A stretch of 64,000 nt of DNA from CAVYUC01 sp963816685. GTDB taxonomy: Bacteria; Bacteroidota; Bacteroidia; Bacteroidales; Prolixibacteraceae. The notes under the pieces are model-generated. The model did not search any database, had not been told where the DNA came from, and worked only from the letters and a program-made list of their open reading frames with translations. The stretch's first letter is position 1; each line of letters begins with the position of its first letter. Positions 63,662 through 64,000 of the stretch are shown piece by piece. The stretch spans positions 62,001 to 126,000 of the forward strand of contig CAWFMB010000011.1 in the NCBI GenBank assembly GCA_963816685.1, written 5' to 3'. Made by a program: the position numbers and the translations under genes.

Positions 63662-63694
63662 ATAAATAAAATAGTTCTGTCTCTTTTATTTATT
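63661..63694 (+). terminator. AT-only hairpin after amrS
   Basis: AATAAATAAAA / TTTTATTTATT, 11-bp stem with a 12-base loop, overlapping the amrS stop. Confidence 0.45.
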
Positions 63695-63757
63695 ATTCAT
63701 ATGAATTTTGTATCTTTTTGTTCTGGGAATTAGAAATAAACCATTAAACTTTTCAAA

Positions 63758-64000
63758 ATGACTTATGAAGATTTTGTAAACCAGGCTGAATTTCAGCAGA
63801 TGCTGCAGGAAGCTGAAGGATTAAAATCAAAAACATTTTCTGATGTTGTTGATGATCAGGGACACCAATATGTTGATCTGGTGCAGGAAGGCGGCGGGGT
63901 TTTAGGTATCGCCCTTGTAGGTTATACGTATATACTTGAAACTGCCGGAATTCGTTTTTTCCATTTGGCCGGTACTTCGGCAGGTGCAATTAATACGTTA
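63758..64000 (+). CDS. Patatin-like phospholipase, N-terminal part (runs off the window)
   Basis: The first 81 codons of a patatin family protein, open to the window end. LVQEGGGVLGIALVGYTYILETAG carries the oxyanion-hole GGG-x-x-G motif (near residues 45-49), and HLAGTSAGAIN has the nucleophile Ser in GxSxG. A short N-terminal helical leader and no signal peptide suggest a cytoplasmic lipid acyl hydrolase. Substrate cannot be judged from the fragment. Confidence 0.88.
   Translation, partial: MTYEDFVNQAEFQQMLQEAEGLKSKTFSDVVDDQGHQYVDLVQEGGGVLGIALVGYTYILETAGIRFFHLAGTSAGAINTL

Noticed and set aside
1..64000. CRISPR arrays, tRNA/rRNA genes, integrases or complete insertion sequences
   Set aside because: No spaced repeats, cloverleaf-like ends, transposase motifs or target duplications were found by reading both strands; a covariance-model scan for tRNAs was not possible here.

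Overview
The window is chromosomal DNA from a member of the Bacteroidota, most likely a Marinilabiliales/Prolixibacteraceae-type polysaccharide degrader; the order and family are inference. Supporting signs are a type IX secretion locus (gldJ, porU, porV), repeated TAnnTTTG-type -7 promoter elements with almost no Shine-Dalgarno sites, many lipoproteins, a reg_prop/Y_Y_Y sensor kinase, DUF1080 and DUF4038 carbohydrate-active genes, and moderate to low GC. No rRNA, tRNA, CRISPR array, complete insertion sequence or prophage was seen.

Layout. 1-1.6 kb: 5' end of a uracil permease, a DUF1080 lipoprotein and a small HTH protein. 1.8-7.5 kb: a peptidoglycan-salvage group, with a secreted NagZ-like GH3/beta-lactamase-fold fusion divergent from NamZ (GH171) and a sodium:solute symporter. 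7.6-13.3 kb: a beta-helix lipoprotein, a secreted EEP nuclease, CCA-adding enzyme, thioredoxin and MurF. 13.4-20 kb: gldJ divergent from porU-porV. 20-23.2 kb: ispF, a CoA-binding protein, a thioredoxin-like protein, then lemA and two TPM-domain genes. 23.3-27.5 kb: a minus-strand operon (M23 peptidase, MerR regulator, Nif3, zinc-ribbon protein) and, past a terminator, DUF3078. 27.6-37.2 kb: alaS with two compensating frameshifts, a fused CcsB-CcsA cytochrome c assembly protein, an acyl-CoA ligase and an alpha/beta hydrolase.

37.2-49.3 kb is more accessory: a GH9 glucanase behind phased 11-bp direct repeats, a PIN toxin-antitoxin pair, a four-helix membrane protein, an NAD(P)-binding protein, a large sensor kinase, a frameshifted DUF5060/DUF4038 glycosidase with a decayed related fragment beside it, and a Tat-type aldo/keto reductase. 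49.4-54 kb is a probable envelope-stress module: an ECF sigma factor, a PepSY-like protein and a 33-residue membrane peptide diverge from a coiled-coil lipoprotein, two L,D-transpeptidases and an unknown anchored protein. 54-64 kb: nucleoside hydrolase, a receiver domain with a C-terminal membrane helix, POT peptide transporter, NnrE/NnrD repair enzyme, a putative DNA-repair radical SAM protein divergent from a LexA-like regulator with palindromic operators between them, a dead GNAT gene, AmrS and the start of a patatin.

The most interesting points are the palindromic operators between the LexA-like gene and the radical SAM gene, the ECF/L,D-transpeptidase module, the membrane-tethered receiver, the phased repeats before the GH9 gene, and small frameshifts that all fall at G doublets. 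The last may be sequencing errors or true lesions.
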